A stretch of 64,000 nt of DNA from Anodontia alba (GCA_964016985.1 OZ024824.1:124404303-124468302), one strand, 5' to 3'; shown: positions 41,912 to 51,766, counted from the stretch's first letter. Made by a program: numbers and translations. The notes: generated by a model not told the origin, from the sequence alone.

Positions 41912-42106
41912 GAGCCGGTGCATATCATTTCCTATAAGATTGCATGTGCACCCAGCGAATACTCAGATCAGCCTGCGTGGAATCGCAGGCTGATCAAAGT
42001 CTTCGTTTTCCGTAAGAAGACGTTCTGGAACCTTGGCTCCCGCGCAGGTTGCTCTGAGTATTCGCTGGGCGCACATGCTAATTTGTAGGAAATGCTGCCT
42101 CGGCTC
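41912..42106. mobile_element. GAGCCGG-family hairpin MITE, copy near 42.0 kb
   Basis: GAGCCGGTGCATATCATTTC at the left and AAATGCTGCCTCGGCTC at the right; inside, TGCACCCAGCGAATACTCAG is mirrored by TCTGAGTATTCGCTGGGCGC. Confidence 0.7.
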
Positions 42107-42137
42107 AATGTTTAGATATATGCGGTGCAGTAAAAGT

Positions 42138-42418
42138 AATTACGAAAACACGCCTATTCAAATATAATGAAAATTTCACCACAAAAAAAAAATGAAAATT
42201 TTCAGATAAAACCTTTGATATTTTTTCACTGTTTTGCTCAAAACATCGATTGTTGGTACTCGTTAGGACCGCCTCGCCGAAGTGGTTGTAACGAGTACCC
42301 TCAATCTATGTTTTTGAGCAGAAATAAGAAAAAAATGTGTACCCCTGTAAACCCAAGTTTTACTATATAAAAGTGGGGTTTAAGTGGGTCAAAATTATAT
42401 AGGTAAGATTTCGTGATG
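42138..42418 (+). mobile_element. CATTACG element C19
   Basis: AATTACGAAAACACGCCTAT to AGATTTCGTGATG; several arm mismatches (GTTGG against CCTCAA). Confidence 0.88.
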
Positions 42419-42545
42419 TGGTTGCCTGGATGACAATGTAACAACCAATGAAAACCCCAGTCAAAAAAAGGTAAACAACTGAAAATGTGCCCAAAACTAA
42501 AATATACCCCTGCATACCCGCTTTGAACTATATATTATGTGGTTT

Positions 42546-42849
42546 TTGTTTGTGTTGAGGTTTTACGGCCCGGTCAACCATTGGAGTAATGTCGAGCGCA
42601 GTCAGTTTACCTAACCACACGTTTACTGGACAGGCTTAGTCCTCTAAGCGGTTAACTAGTATTGTGCACATTCTTTCACCAGAAACTGACAACTGCCCTT
42701 CTTGACTCAGCGGAAGGGAGAGAATGACCGTAGAAAATATTTTATGATCAGTCTCCACGAAAGAATGTTGCCGACCTCGGTGGAGGTTGAACCCGCGACC
42801 TCCTGGTCTCCAGTCGGACGGCGCTTCCAACTGAGCCACCGAGGCCGGC
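42546..42849 (-). mobile_element. tRNA-headed SINE, copy 2, most complete
   Basis: On the minus strand it begins GCCGGCCTCGGTGGCTCAGT (A-box GTGGCTCAGTTGG) and continues to CGCGGGTTCAACCTCCACC (B-box GGTTCAACCTC), the two internal RNA polymerase III promoter boxes of tRNA genes. The spacing is tRNA-like. The body then runs through GACCGAGGTCGGCAACATT-like, CATAAAATATTTTCTACGGT, CCCTTCCGCTGAGTC and GGTTAACCGCTTAGAGGAC-like text to the TTGACCGGGCCGTAAAAC end. Length about 300 bp. Mobilised by a LINE (inferred). Copies at 195-447 and 46205-46745. Confidence 0.8.
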
Positions 42850-43106
42850 TATGTGGTTACATGGGGTTATACATTATACAGACTTGTTCACTTAATGGTT
42901 GACTGTAGATCCGGATCAAACTGCTACAATAGAGCAATTTCATTCAGGGTCTGCACTGTCATTCAAATCACTTCATACAATGCACACATGAAAATATTCA
43001 AATGGCTTTGTTCATGGTTTATGCTGCTATTATAGTGCACGAATATTTAGGACAATTTCAGTGTACTCGTTAGACACAGACCTGCAGACATGCGATATTT
43101 ACTATA

Positions 43107-43195
43107 CAAGTATTAGCTTTTACAAAAAGCTTGGTCTACGCTTAGCACACAATGTGTGCTAAGCGTAGATCAAGCTTTTCATAAAAGCTAATGCT
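43107..43195. repeat. Hairpin with arms TTAGCTTTT..AGCTTG
   Basis: TATTAGCTTTTACAAAAAGC, TTGGTCTACGCTTAGCACAC and mirrored GTGTGCTAAGCGTAGATCAA, GCTTTTCATAAAAGCTAATG. About 88 bp. Not seen elsewhere in the window. Confidence 0.75.
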
Positions 43196-43766
43196 TGGTT
43201 ATCATGCAAAATAGCATTAGACAGTCCATGACCTTTCATAAAGTGCTTCCGGAGCAATGTCGACTGTGTACATAACCTGGGATGATCTGAAATGTGTCTT
43301 GTCATGGATAATAAGAAATGTTTACAGGATAATGTCAATCCGATTATGCAAATCGCGTCAGCGGAAAGTGGGCGGGGAAGAGTCCTGCTAAAACAGTTAC
43401 AGCCCGTATACTTCCGCGACTGTTCGACACTTTCACTATTATTTTAGCATAAAATACTAAACACAAATGAAGAAAAGCGAATGCCCTGATCAAACTGCAC
43501 GAATGCGCGCTCTGATCTGAGGATTTGCTATTTGAATATGCCCCTTGTTTGCCTGTCCTAATTCAACTGCCTTTCAGATATTGCTTGTCTGATGTATGCG
43601 TCTATTTTGTGAGGAGAAATACACTAATGGACTTAACTCGTCATATCCATTCTAGTGTGAGACCATATTTACCATATTTGACCAACTTAACACCTTACCA
43701 TATCTTTTCTAAAATTTGACCGATACTTCACTCACTGCGCATGTGCAAAACACTCCAGGGTGAGTG
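43196..43766. other. No gene recognised
   Basis: A weak TTCGCTG-like hairpin at 43475-43530 (AAAGCGAATGCCCTGATCAA). Otherwise nothing. Confidence 0.4.
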
Positions 43767-43832
43767 ACAAATAGTATAGACTCATCAGACGCCGCGTTCT
43801 GCGGCGTCTGATCTGTGTCTACACTCTTTGTC
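43767..43832. repeat. CAAACAGTG-type hairpin
   Basis: GACAAATAGTATAGACTCAT, inner AGACGCCGCGTTCTGCGGCG, partner TCTGTGTCTACACTCTTTGT. Confidence 0.6.
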
Positions 43833-44113
43833 CATGCCTGCCTATCTGAAAACTTATGAAAAATACGGTAATATTTCAACGCAATATGTTTTGTACTTTA
43901 AATTGAATAATCACAACTTCGGAAGCAGCGAGAAGTGACGTACAGTAAATTGCTCTCTGGGATTGAGTTTCAGTCTAAACATATTTTGTGATACGGGACG
44001 TGGGAAAAGACTTCCTATCCTTAGTGTTGGTAACTAAGGTCCAGACCAGTTTGCTCATTAACACAGTCTTATTAGGATCTTCACTATATATTATAGTAAC
44101 GATCAGTGTAGGC

Positions 44114-44392
44114 CATTACGAAAACATGCCTATTCAAATATACAGAAAATTTTACCACCAAAAAATGAAAATTTTCAGATAAAAATGTCATATATTTTTC
44201 ATATTTCTGCTGAAAACATAGATTGTTGGTACTCGTTAGAACCGCCTCGACGAGACGGTTCTAACGAGTACCAACAATCTATGTTTTTGAACAGAAATAA
44301 GAAAAATAATGTATACCCCTGTAAACCCCAGTATTACTATACATAAGTGGGGTTTAAGGGGGTCAAAATTATATAGGTATGTTTTCGTGATG
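44114..44392 (+). mobile_element. CATTACG element C20
   Basis: Full-length, CATTACGAAAACATGCCTAT to GTATGTTTTCGTGATG. The palindrome has GATTGTTGGTACTCG and CGAGTACCAACAATC: GTGGG/CCCAC of other copies is GTTGG/CCAAC, changed on both arms. Confidence 0.93.
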
Positions 44393-44619
44393 TCTGTTTG
44401 GCTATTGCAGGTGCGCAGGCTGATTTTGGACCTTTGTAATTAGCATGACATCATTTTATCATTTGAACATCATCTGATATATCCGTAGGACAAGATCAAT
44501 CTCAACAACCGGGCAAAGTCCGATCAGATTCAAATTCTGCTCATTTCAAATTCTGCTCACAGATAGGGTGACTGAGTGAATATGGCCACTCTTTCTGGAG
44601 TAACCCCGAGCTCCCCATA

Positions 44620-44652
44620 CCCCCCCCCCTCTTCCCCCCCCCCCACCCCCCA
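44620..44652. repeat. C-rich tract
   Basis: Runs of C broken by TCTT and A. The G-rich strand could form a quadruplex (inferred). Confidence 0.85.
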
Positions 44653-44777
44653 TATATGTTTCATATATAAAATGTTTCCCGTAGTCTGAAGTTTCTGAAA
44701 CTGCCAACATAAGTTAGCATAAATGATGGCAAGCCGAGAAATCCAATATGGGAGCCATCTTGACCGCCAAATAATAA

Positions 44778-44875
44778 CCCAGTAAACATTCTTTCTAAAT
44801 CTATAGCGGACCGTTATCGGCCCGTCAGGGTAGCTGACGGGCCGATAACGGCCCGCTATAAGAATGCTAGCTGTG
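44778..44875. mobile_element. Small palindromic MITE (GGGCCGTTATCGGCCC family), copy 3
   Basis: CCCAGTAAACATTCTTTCTA, GGACCGTTATCGGCCCGTCA and mirrored arms to AAGAATGCTAGCTG. The right outer arm lacks about 9 bases (the GATTTAGAA part). Confidence 0.8.
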
Positions 44876-45307
44876 AAAAGTCTGCAGTCTGAACTTAGCA
44901 ACATTTATTATATTATACATTGAATAGGTTGATCAGGGTAGAATATCACATTACTTCAAAGAATTATTTTGATCATACTTAGAGAACAATTTTCAATTAC
45001 TGTGACAGTTTCAGTTCTCATCGAGAAACATTATTAGACTGTGACCTTGACCTTGTGTTGTCACGGACTCGGGCTACTTAACATTAGACTGCTTACTAGT
45101 GGTAAACAGAGGGCAGTAGATGTTACTCAGGTTGCATGCCCACTAGTCCGGGTTCAGCACGTGTGGAGACTGACTAATCCTAATAAGTTCTTTGACCTTG
45201 TCTGTGATCATTCTCCCAGTCAACTACTTTTGCCCCATCCCAACTGATGATAACTGCGCTTTTGTTAAAAGATGTTGCAGACGACTTTCGCTCTGACTTG
45301 TGTCCAG

Positions 45308-45501
45308 GTTTACAATCATTCCTAAGAATTAAGGTCACCTTAAATAAATGTCTGAACTTTTAACACGTGAAAAGTGGTATTACAATGAATAATTGGTTCA
45401 TCGTTGAAAATCAGCTTTTTATTTGAAAAGGCAAACTGTTCTTTGCAAATCTTAATCCTCAAAGTCAATGTCGACATTACCTGAAGGATTGATTGTAAAC
45501 C
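45308..45501. mobile_element. Possible MITE with GGTTTACAATCA termini
   Basis: GGTTTACAATCATTCCTAAG at the left; the right end in reverse complement reads GGTTTACAATCAATCCTTCA. The internal TTGCAAATCTTAATCCTCAA and AATTAAGGTCACCTTAAA text is similar to 20047-20260, a possible second, eroded copy. Confidence 0.55.
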
Positions 45502-45639
45502 TGAGTCCTGGGGCCATAATGCATTATGGTGTCCGACTATATAAGGCATTTACGATGTATACATAGAGATGGACTGCACATGTACATCGAGACTGGCCGG
45601 CCTCTCTGAACAGTCCGATTCGTCTGGCTATTTGTTATA

Positions 45640-45730
45640 TGGTGCACAAATGGCCATTATGCAACTTTCGGACAACGCAGGCCCTGATTAGCCAACGCAT
45701 TCGGGGCCTTCAGTGTCCGCTTGCAGAATC
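45640..45730. repeat. TTCGCTGTCCGC-type hairpin, cut by C21
   Basis: TTTCGGACAACGCAGGCCCT and GGGGCCTTCAGTGTCCGCTT, then GCAGAATC directly before C21 and AATGGATAG after it; the family normally reads AGAATCATTGGATA. Confidence 0.55.
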
Positions 45731-46008
45731 CATTACGAAAATACACCTATTCAAACATATTGAAAATTTTACAACAAAAATAAGGAAAATTTTCAAATAA
45801 AAAATTCTGACTTTTTTTCATATTCCTGCTCAAAACATAGATTGTGGGTACTCTATAGAACAGCCTCGCCGAGGCGGTTCTAACGAGTACCACAATCTGT
45901 GTTTTTAGCAAAACAAAACAAATAACATATACCCCTGCAAACCCCAGTTTTACTATATAAAACTGGGGTTTAAGGGGGTCAAAATTATGTAGGCATGTTT
46001 TCGTGATG
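45731..46008 (+). mobile_element. CATTACG element C21
   Basis: CATTACGAAAATACACCTAT to GCATGTTTTCGTGATG. Its flanks rejoin to the hairpin-family text AGAATC/ATTGGATA without duplication. Confidence 0.9.
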
Positions 46009-46019
46009 AATGGATAGTG

Positions 46020-46110
46020 AATTATATGTCAACGAACAAAGAATGTCCAGATCAGACTGCACGGTTGCGCACGCTCATCATGATCTTCGCTGTTCGCACA
46101 TGGCATAATG
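46020..46110. repeat. TTCGCTGTTCGCA-type hairpin, eroded
   Basis: GTCCAGATCAGACTGCACGG and ATCTTCGCTGTTCGCACATG. Confidence 0.45.
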
Positions 46111-46266
46111 ACCCTTTTTCGACGTTGCGCATCACAAGTAGATTCCACCAGCTCAGCTATTGAACATACTATATGGTCAGGACTGTATAAGAGGGATGTT
46201 TTTTTTTATTGTGTTTTTATGTCTCGGTCATTATGGTCCTTTTCGAGCCGATCAGTTTACCTAACT

Positions 46267-46444
46267 ACACTCAAACCTGTGTTAAGCAAGCACCTATGGG
46301 AAAGCCAAAATTTGTTGCTTAAGACAGGTGCTTGCTTAATACAGGTAGATTTCCACATCTTTACCTTAAATGGGATCTGAAATAGTGGCCTTTAAAGGCA
46401 GGTGATTGCTTAATGCAGGTGGCCTTTAGGACAGGTTTGACTGT
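46267..46444. mobile_element. TA-target MITE (CAAACCTGT) inside the SINE
   Basis: TACACTCAAACCTGTGTTAA at the left is mirrored by a right end reading TACAGTCAAACCTGTCCTAA in reverse complement. TA at both borders. Inside, CAAGCACCTATGGGAAAGCC, AGACAGGTGCTTGCTTAATA and AGGCAGGTGATTGCTTAATG give several related arms. Confidence 0.8.
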
Positions 46445-46506
46445 ACACTTTTCCTGGGCAGGATTAGTCCTTGATGCGGTTAACCAGTATCTGTGCACAT
46501 TTCGTC

Positions 46507-46590
46507 ACCTGAGCGCGAAACGTCAGTAACTCCTTATATATTTTAATGGGAGTTACTGACTTTTTGCGCTCAGTAGACGATTCATAATCA
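46507..46590. repeat. Hairpin insertion inside the SINE
   Basis: CTGAGCGCGAAACGTCAGTA and ACTCC are mirrored by GGAGTTACTGACTTTTTGCG and CTCAG, with a TTATATATTTTAAT loop; GTAGACGATTCATAAT follows before the SINE resumes. Confidence 0.75.
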
Positions 46591-46794
46591 GAAACGTCTT
46601 GAATCAGCGGAAGGGAGAAAATGACTGTAGAAAGTATTTCATGATCACGCCACACGAAATAATGTTGCCGTACCCGGCGGGGATCGACCCGCCACCTCCT
46701 GATCACCAGTCGAACCCGCATCCGAGTGAGCCACCGAGGCCGGCCATTTAAGACGGATGGATACAGCTCCTAGGAAAATAACTGACATGCAAAC

Positions 46795-46905
46795 ATTTGC
46801 CTCCATTCTAATTGGGGAAAGGGGCTTCTCTTAAAGGAAAGAATTTGGTCCTTCTGAGAATAAAGTATTTCCTTCGTTCCTTCAAGTGTAGCATATTCTT
46901 GGAAG
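46795..46905. repeat. CTCTAAAAGGAAAG repeat, copy 2
   Basis: GGGGCTTCTCTTAAAGGAAA and TATTTCCTTCGTTCCTTCAA; compare 35514-35760. Confidence 0.4.
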
Positions 46906-47103
46906 ATTTCAATTACAATGGAGATAATTTTGTCTGCAAAGTTTTCTCCCACTGTAAAATGATAACATAACCTTTCAATAGTATCCTTTAACCTTTATAT
47001 TGCGTTAAAGCACAGGCTGATTCGTATCTGCATGTTTCTTATAATCCAATCAGATACATGTACTTAACCTATGTATGCCTAGTTTCCCAAAAAAGGGGCA
47101 TTG

Positions 47104-47171
47104 GCAAATAGCATAGATCCAGATCAGACGCCGCAGAACGCGGCGTCTGATCTGGGTCTATAGTATTTGCA
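47104..47171. repeat. CAAACAGTG-type hairpin, near perfect
   Basis: GGCAAATAGCATAGATCCAG, inner AGACGCCGCAGAACGCGGCG, partner CTGGGTCTATAGTATTTGC. Confidence 0.7.
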
Positions 47172-47175
47172 CTCA

Positions 47176-47870
47176 ATACAGGAAATTCTACAAAACATGG
47201 TACCAATACAAGTTAACCTGACACCTATTCTATTGGGAATATACTTATCACGCGTAGTGTCGAGGTTTTGTGCTTGGAAGATAATTTGACAGTGACGTCA
47301 CGGCAGCTACCACACTCTACCTGATTAAAACACGAATAATCAGGAAAACGTTACTAATTAGTTTGTGTATACACAATCTTATAGCTATAAGTGTGAATTT
47401 GGTTAGTATGATGTAATAGGGCAGTTAGTAGAGCGGAGCGCTCTAACGACATGAGATCCTTTCAGCGCCTCCGCCTTTGTTTTTTCTTAATTACTTTTAC
47501 TTTGCTTTTGATCCTTGTATGCTACATATTATTTTATTTTAATAAGATTTTATTAGACAGTATTATGGCGTTGTTAACATTTTTACACAAATGACATGCT
47601 TCCAGCGTTCTTGTCTCCATATGCATTTGCACGAATAGTCAGCACGTGGTAATCGCTCAAGCTTAAAAGTTTAACTAGACTTGCCGGTTTTCTTCTTGTC
47701 TTCATTTAATTTTCAAAAGATATGAAAAATAGAAAATTAAAATGACGCTATACTGAAAATTTGCTTCATAACTGATTGCAAAATACATTTTCTTTCTTAA
47801 CATGTTTTCTTTTATATTTATTCTTAAAAAGTAGCCTATAAAATAAAAAAGAAAAAAAAAAATGGTAATG
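47176..47870. other. No gene recognised
   Basis: GGCAGTTAGTAGAGCGGAGC at 47421-47441 faintly resembles a tRNA A-box region on the plus strand. The rest is AT-rich without features. Confidence 0.4.
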
Positions 47871-47875
47871 AAAAC

Positions 47876-47945
47876 ACTAAGATTCGAACCCACAATGTCC
47901 AGATTTGTACTCTAGGAAAACTACCACCGAGCTACTGCGGATTTA
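47876..47945 (-). pseudogene. tRNA-like sequence (tRNA pseudogene or SINE head)
   Basis: On the minus strand CCGCAGTAGCTCGGTGGTAG contains an A-box-like TAGCTCGGTGG, and GTGGGTTCGAATCTTAG contains the B-box GGTTCGAATC. A 5-bp anticodon-type stem (CTAGA with TCTGG) closes a 7-base loop GTACAAA with U33 and triplet ACA. The T-stem pairs poorly and the acceptor ends do not pair, so it is not a functional tRNA. It differs from the SINE family at 42.8 kb. Confidence 0.45.
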
Positions 47946-48070
47946 CGGTTACCGCTTCTTATAATATTTATTGAAGATAGCTATTCGGCCCGCTATTCGG
48001 GTAGCGTTTACCTATTTATTAAAATGGGCTTGGTCTAACAACATAAACAAATAGTGACGTCACTGTTAAC

Positions 48071-48196
48071 TTTTCCTCCGAGGATAGTAACGAATCCACT
48101 CGGTATATAACGGATTGCATCTGCTAGTGTTCGTACAGCACCAGATTCCGACAGAGTATTGACACCATCAAGCGTGACGTATAAATTCAATCCGCA
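48071..48196 (-). CDS. Candidate internal exon, 42 codons, possible ILEI/FAM3-like domain fragment
   Basis: The only stretch that looks like host coding sequence. On the minus strand it is bounded by a usable acceptor (AATATTCCAG before TGCGGATTG) and a weak donor (GGAAAA|GTTAAC), and its length of 126 bp is a multiple of three. It reads CGLNLYVTLDGVNTLSESGA, then VRTLADAIRYIPSGFV and TILGGK. The G-L-N start, a short strand, and a helix ending in IPSG followed by a hydrophobic strand resemble the central part of ILEI (interleukin-like EMT inducer) domains found in FAM3 and CEMIP-type secreted proteins; this is from memory of the family and not a search. No partner exon was found, so it could also be an exon of something else, a pseudo-exon, or chance. 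The frame stays open upstream of the acceptor to 48232. Confidence 0.3.
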
Positions 48197-48409
48197 CTGG
48201 AATATTGACATACGGAGTATACATGGCACCAATATTTACAAAGTGTCAAAGAATAATTATATTAACACGGACACAGCTTATCATCCATATATCTCTGACC
48301 TAGTTCGAGTCCAAAGGAAATTAATTTGAACGACCTCAAATATTGGCTTTTATATAACAAATGTAAGAACCATGGAGGTGAAAAGCAAAAGAAGAAAGAT
48401 GCTTTTGTA

Positions 48410-48570
48410 ACATGTGCGGACAGCGGAGCCCCGTGTCAGATTGCGCGGATGAAATAATCACCAGCAGAATTATTGGTAATTACAGAATACAGAATAATAA
48501 CAGAATACACGGATAGGCACCTATGGAACAGACCAGGTGGATGAGCAGGCTGATCTTGGTCATTGCTGTC
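48410..48570. repeat. TTCGCTG-type hairpin fragments
   Basis: CATGTGCGGACAGCGGAGCC, CAGATTGCGCGGATG and, after a short unrelated stretch, GGCTGATCTTGGTCATTGCT. Confidence 0.4.
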
Positions 48571-48624
48571 GATATAAATAGATTCTAAAAACCAAAAAAA
48601 AAAACGTTTTTATAGCCAATTTGA

Positions 48625-48912
48625 AAGATGTTTTCGTGGCATGTACGGACAGTAAATTCGCGCAGTCTGATCCGGGCCTTCGATTCGGGCAGTCTGATCT
48701 GGACTTTAAACATGTTAAAAGTCGTCTGCTTTGTCATCTGCTTGTGATTTTAAAAGTCATTTTTGCAAACAGTGTGGACCCAGATCAGACTTCTCCTCTA
48801 GGAGCAGTCTGATCAGGGTTCACACTGTTTCCCGGTATGCAAAAATAGGTTTGAAAAGTTTGCAAGAATATTCAGCAGAAGACATAAACAGACGGCATTT
48901 TCAGATGCAGGT
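48625..48912. mobile_element. Hairpin cluster including a CAAACAGTG-type hairpin
   Basis: GGCATGTACGGACAGTAAAT and CTGATCCGGGCCTTCG (48637-48685) are fragments of the TTCGCTG family. 48764-48831 is a clear hairpin (TTGCAAACAGTGTGGACCCA, GATCAGACTTCTCCTCTAGG, and partner TGATCAGGGTTCACACTGTT). The flanks GTTAAAAGTCGTCTGCTTTG and AGCAGAAGACATAAACAGAC look like GCAGACGAC-family ends. Confidence 0.5.
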
Positions 48913-49429
48913 TTTCTTGGCATTTTAAGGGTTAACACAGAATTTTGGACAGCGGTTTGGAATTTTTTCTTGAAAAATGTTCGTAACGTGATAGAGGTCC
49001 AAGACAATCGTCAAGACTTTTATATCACATTTATTTATATAGGGGTTGTCACAGAATTTTATAAAAAAAAAGGAGCCCAGCATGTAAAGACCAAACTTCT
49101 ATCTCATACAGGCACACACGAATGCACGCGTGGTTCTAACGATCTGACACAGTGCAAATGGCATTGCCTATCACTGACAAAATGTACAGTCTATTCATAA
49201 CTGGATGAACAGCATTTCCATTACGTTAGCACTCTCACTATTATTCGAAATGTTTTCTTTCTTTCTTTTTCTTTTGACCATGACCGTAACCTACTATTAC
49301 AAATTTTATCTGCTTCCTTATACATGTAGATTGTACAGGTTCATTTGTCATTTTTTTGAGTGTTTGTAGTTTATTTATTCTCTTTTTGTCAGAAATAGTT
49401 TTTTTTCATATACAGAGTGTAGGCCCTGG

Positions 49430-49505
49430 TCAAGTTTCAGCATCTGTCGCAGAACTCAAACTCAGGACCACTCTATTCCGAATCAGACATTAGAACTATC
49501 ACTTG
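49430..49505 (-). repeat. Possible eroded tRNA-like SINE head
   Basis: On the minus strand GTGATAGTTCTAATGTCTGA and GGTCCTGAGTTTGAGTTCTG give a weak B-box (GAGTTTGAGTTC). No A-box of quality. Confidence 0.25.
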
Positions 49506-49527
49506 CAAAACCAAACGTAATAAAAAA

Positions 49528-49548
49528 GAAAGAAAGAAAGAAAATTCA
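49528..49548. repeat. (AAAG)n
   Basis: About five AAAG units. Confidence 0.85.
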
Positions 49549-49687
49549 AGCGCCTATTTGTTGTACTTTCATCGTGCAAGAAAGCATGCGATTAGCTCAA
49601 ACATACAGGGTTCATTCAATTTCAAGGAGTGTTTGTTAGACTTAAGAAAGCATAGAATAATAATCTGAATACTGATTTCAAAAACGA

Positions 49688-50040
49688 ATGCATCCAGGGG
49701 ATGTGTGTAATTTAAGACCTCCTGGTCAGAACTGTTGTCGACAAAAAAAGTTTATTGTAAATGTTTTGAATCACTGGGGGTATTGTGGGTATCGACAAAA
49801 TAAGGTTTGCTTGTTATCCATTCCAACTTCAGATTTTCATTTTCCTCCAATTAGTGATCGGCGGTTTAACTGTACGAAAAATGAAGCGATCAAATATCAC
49901 AAAACTTTTCACACATTTAAAAATAAAATTTGCATTATTTTAATTGGACGAAGCACCAAACATTATTTTGTACAGCCCCAAATACTCCAAGTGATTATAC
50001 GTTTTCCGTTGCAACGACATGTACTGTATCGTTTAGGTAC
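49688..50040 (+). other. Open frame of 128 codons, unrecognised
   Basis: The longest Met-initiated frame in this part. Composition is rich in aromatic and basic residues with no domain, signal peptide or repeat I recognise, and its 3' end runs into a MITE. Probably chance. Confidence 0.15.
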
Positions 50041-50054
50041 CACACACTATCATC

Positions 50055-50241
50055 TTAACTACTCTCTGGGCTAATTCAGCAGACGACAAATTGATGACAG
50101 TTTTCTTATTTTTCCCAGAAAATAGGCTTTGATAAAGGAGACAATTTGCATGAAATGCCAAAGCCTATTTTCTGGGAAAAAATAGAAAACTATTTCAAAA
50201 TGCCGTCTGTTGAAATTTTTACCCAGCATGCTAAGCGTTAA
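50055..50241. mobile_element. GCAGACGAC-family MITE, best copy
   Basis: TTAACTACTCTCTGGGCTAA at the left and CCCAGCATGCTAAGCGTTAA at the right with TTAA borders. The hairpin is CAGCAGACGACAAATTGATG, TTTTTCCCAGAAAATAGGCT, with mirror AGCCTATTTTCTGGGAAAAA and AATGCCGTCTGTTG. The turn is TTTGATAAAGGAGACAATTT. Confidence 0.75.
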
Positions 50242-50476
50242 TAACTCAATAGTTTATTGAGCTATTTCACTGATACTTGGCAGGTTTATGTTTCATATCA
50301 AGACAATATGTCGCGGTTGGAACTGATGCCATTCATTTGGTTCGAGCGAAGAGAAAACGGGATAAGGCATATGCAATTACGTAAGCCCTGTTTATCTTTT
50401 GCAATGTACTATTTTTTATATATATATATAATATGATGCGACGTAATAAAAAGAACGAATATCGTATATGCCGGCT

Positions 50477-50754
50477 CATCACGAAAACATGCCTATATAT
50501 TTTTGACCCCCTTAAACCCCACTTTTTATACAGTAAAACTGGGGTTTACAGGGGTATACATTATTTTCCTTATTTGCTCAAAACATAGATTGTGGGTACT
50601 CGTTAGAACCGCCTCGCCGAGGCGGTTCTAACGAGTACCTACAATCTATGTTTTGAGCAAAAGTATGAAAAATTTCAGAGTTTTTTTTATCTGAAAATTT
50701 CAATTTTTGGAGGTGAAATTTTCTATATATTTGAATAGGCGAGTTTTCGTAATG
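50477..50754 (-). mobile_element. CATTACG element C22
   Basis: Full-length inverted copy, CATCACGAAAACATGCCTAT to GCGAGTTTTCGTAATG, palindrome essentially perfect. Confidence 0.93.
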
Positions 50755-51240
50755 TCATTAAAGACGCCTAGACCAGCCTGTGCATACGTATGAACTTACT
50801 GATCCGGGTTCTTTTACCGCTTACAGAAGCAACATGATAACGACGACAGAAATCCAGCGGGCTAATGGCGGTTTATACAATGTCGCATTAACGATCAGAC
50901 TGCGCGGATGATCAGGGCCTATGCTGTCCGCTGCCAGAATGATTCGATACTATAGAATATATCAATGGAGAGCAAAGACCCGGATGAGACCTTGAGCATG
51001 CGCAGGATGATGTGAATCAGCACAATTTGTACAAATTTGAAGGTACTTTTTCGCATGGCCCGGCCCATATGATACACAACGCAACAAAAGGACATATCTG
51101 AGTCTTCGTTTCCCTCTTAAAAAATCAATGGCCTTTGTAGTATATGTCGACGAACAGAGGCCAAGATCAGACTGTATGCATGCGTATGTTGATCTGGGCC
51201 TTCGTATTTCGCAAACTGTATAAGGGCCCTTTTTGTGCGT
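50755..51240. repeat. TTCGCTG-type and GGCCGCGCCA-type MITE fragments
   Basis: Hairpin pieces at 50763-50825, 50893-50945, 50975-51070 (AGCAAAGACCCGGATGAGAC; GGTACTTTTTCGCATGGCCC) and 51165-51220 (AGGCCAAGATCAGACTGTAT; TGATCTGGGCCTTCGTATTT). The unit at 50945-51010 (ATACTATAGAAT..GGAGAGCAAAGACCCGGATG) is related to the palindrome at 63549. Confidence 0.5.
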
Positions 51241-51644
51241 TGCGCATCATAAATGCCGATTCTAACCACTGAGCGAGTGCTAAAGTCAGTCAAGGCTTGA
51301 AAACTTGTCAAAGATTTTAATACCCAGTTTCCTTTGACACGGTCCATTTTATTATGAAATATGCGCTATTGGTATTTTAGCTTGAAGTGTATGACAAGAA
51401 CACATGCCTGCAATAAATAGAAGGATATAAAATGAGATTGAATAAGATTGAGAATAAAATTGAGAACGCACAGAAAGTAAGTGTCAGGATGAAAACTTGC
51501 CTAAGCAGGAACAGAATGTTTCTCAAATGTTGGGTGAAGTAACTGCCGACGGACAAACAAGGAAAGTCTACCACCATCTTGGACAAAGCAGTAAAAAGAC
51601 TCGGGTGATAAGAGTGAAGTTTTGCGCGAGTAAAACTAATTTAA

Positions 51645-51708
51645 GCACCCCCCCCACCACCACCACCACCTCCTCCGCACCCTCCCCCCCCCCCCCCCCC
51701 CCCCTAAA
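51645..51708. repeat. C-rich tract
   Basis: CCCCCCCCCACCACCACCAC followed by a run of about 22 C with few breaks. Assembly length here is uncertain. Confidence 0.85.
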
Positions 51709-51766
51709 ACCCAGTTGTTCTGTTGCAGTGCTTTTTTGTGCGTCGGTGGTTCCATATGAGGCGTTT

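Larger units (their letters stand above)
46205..46745 (-). mobile_element. tRNA-headed SINE, copy 3, with two nested insertions
   Basis: Its landmarks match the copy at 42546-42849. Right boundary: CACCGAGGCCGGCCAT; A-box GTGGCTCACTCGG and B-box GGGTCGATCCC on the minus strand. Two inserts break it: a TA-target MITE at 46267-46444 and a hairpin at 46507-46590. Outside these the SINE sequence rejoins cleanly (TAACTACA..CACTTTTCC; TCACC..CAGAAACGTC). Confidence 0.8.

Noticed and set aside
47876..47945. Functional tRNA gene
   Set aside because: A- and B-box-like sequences are present but the acceptor and T stems do not pair.
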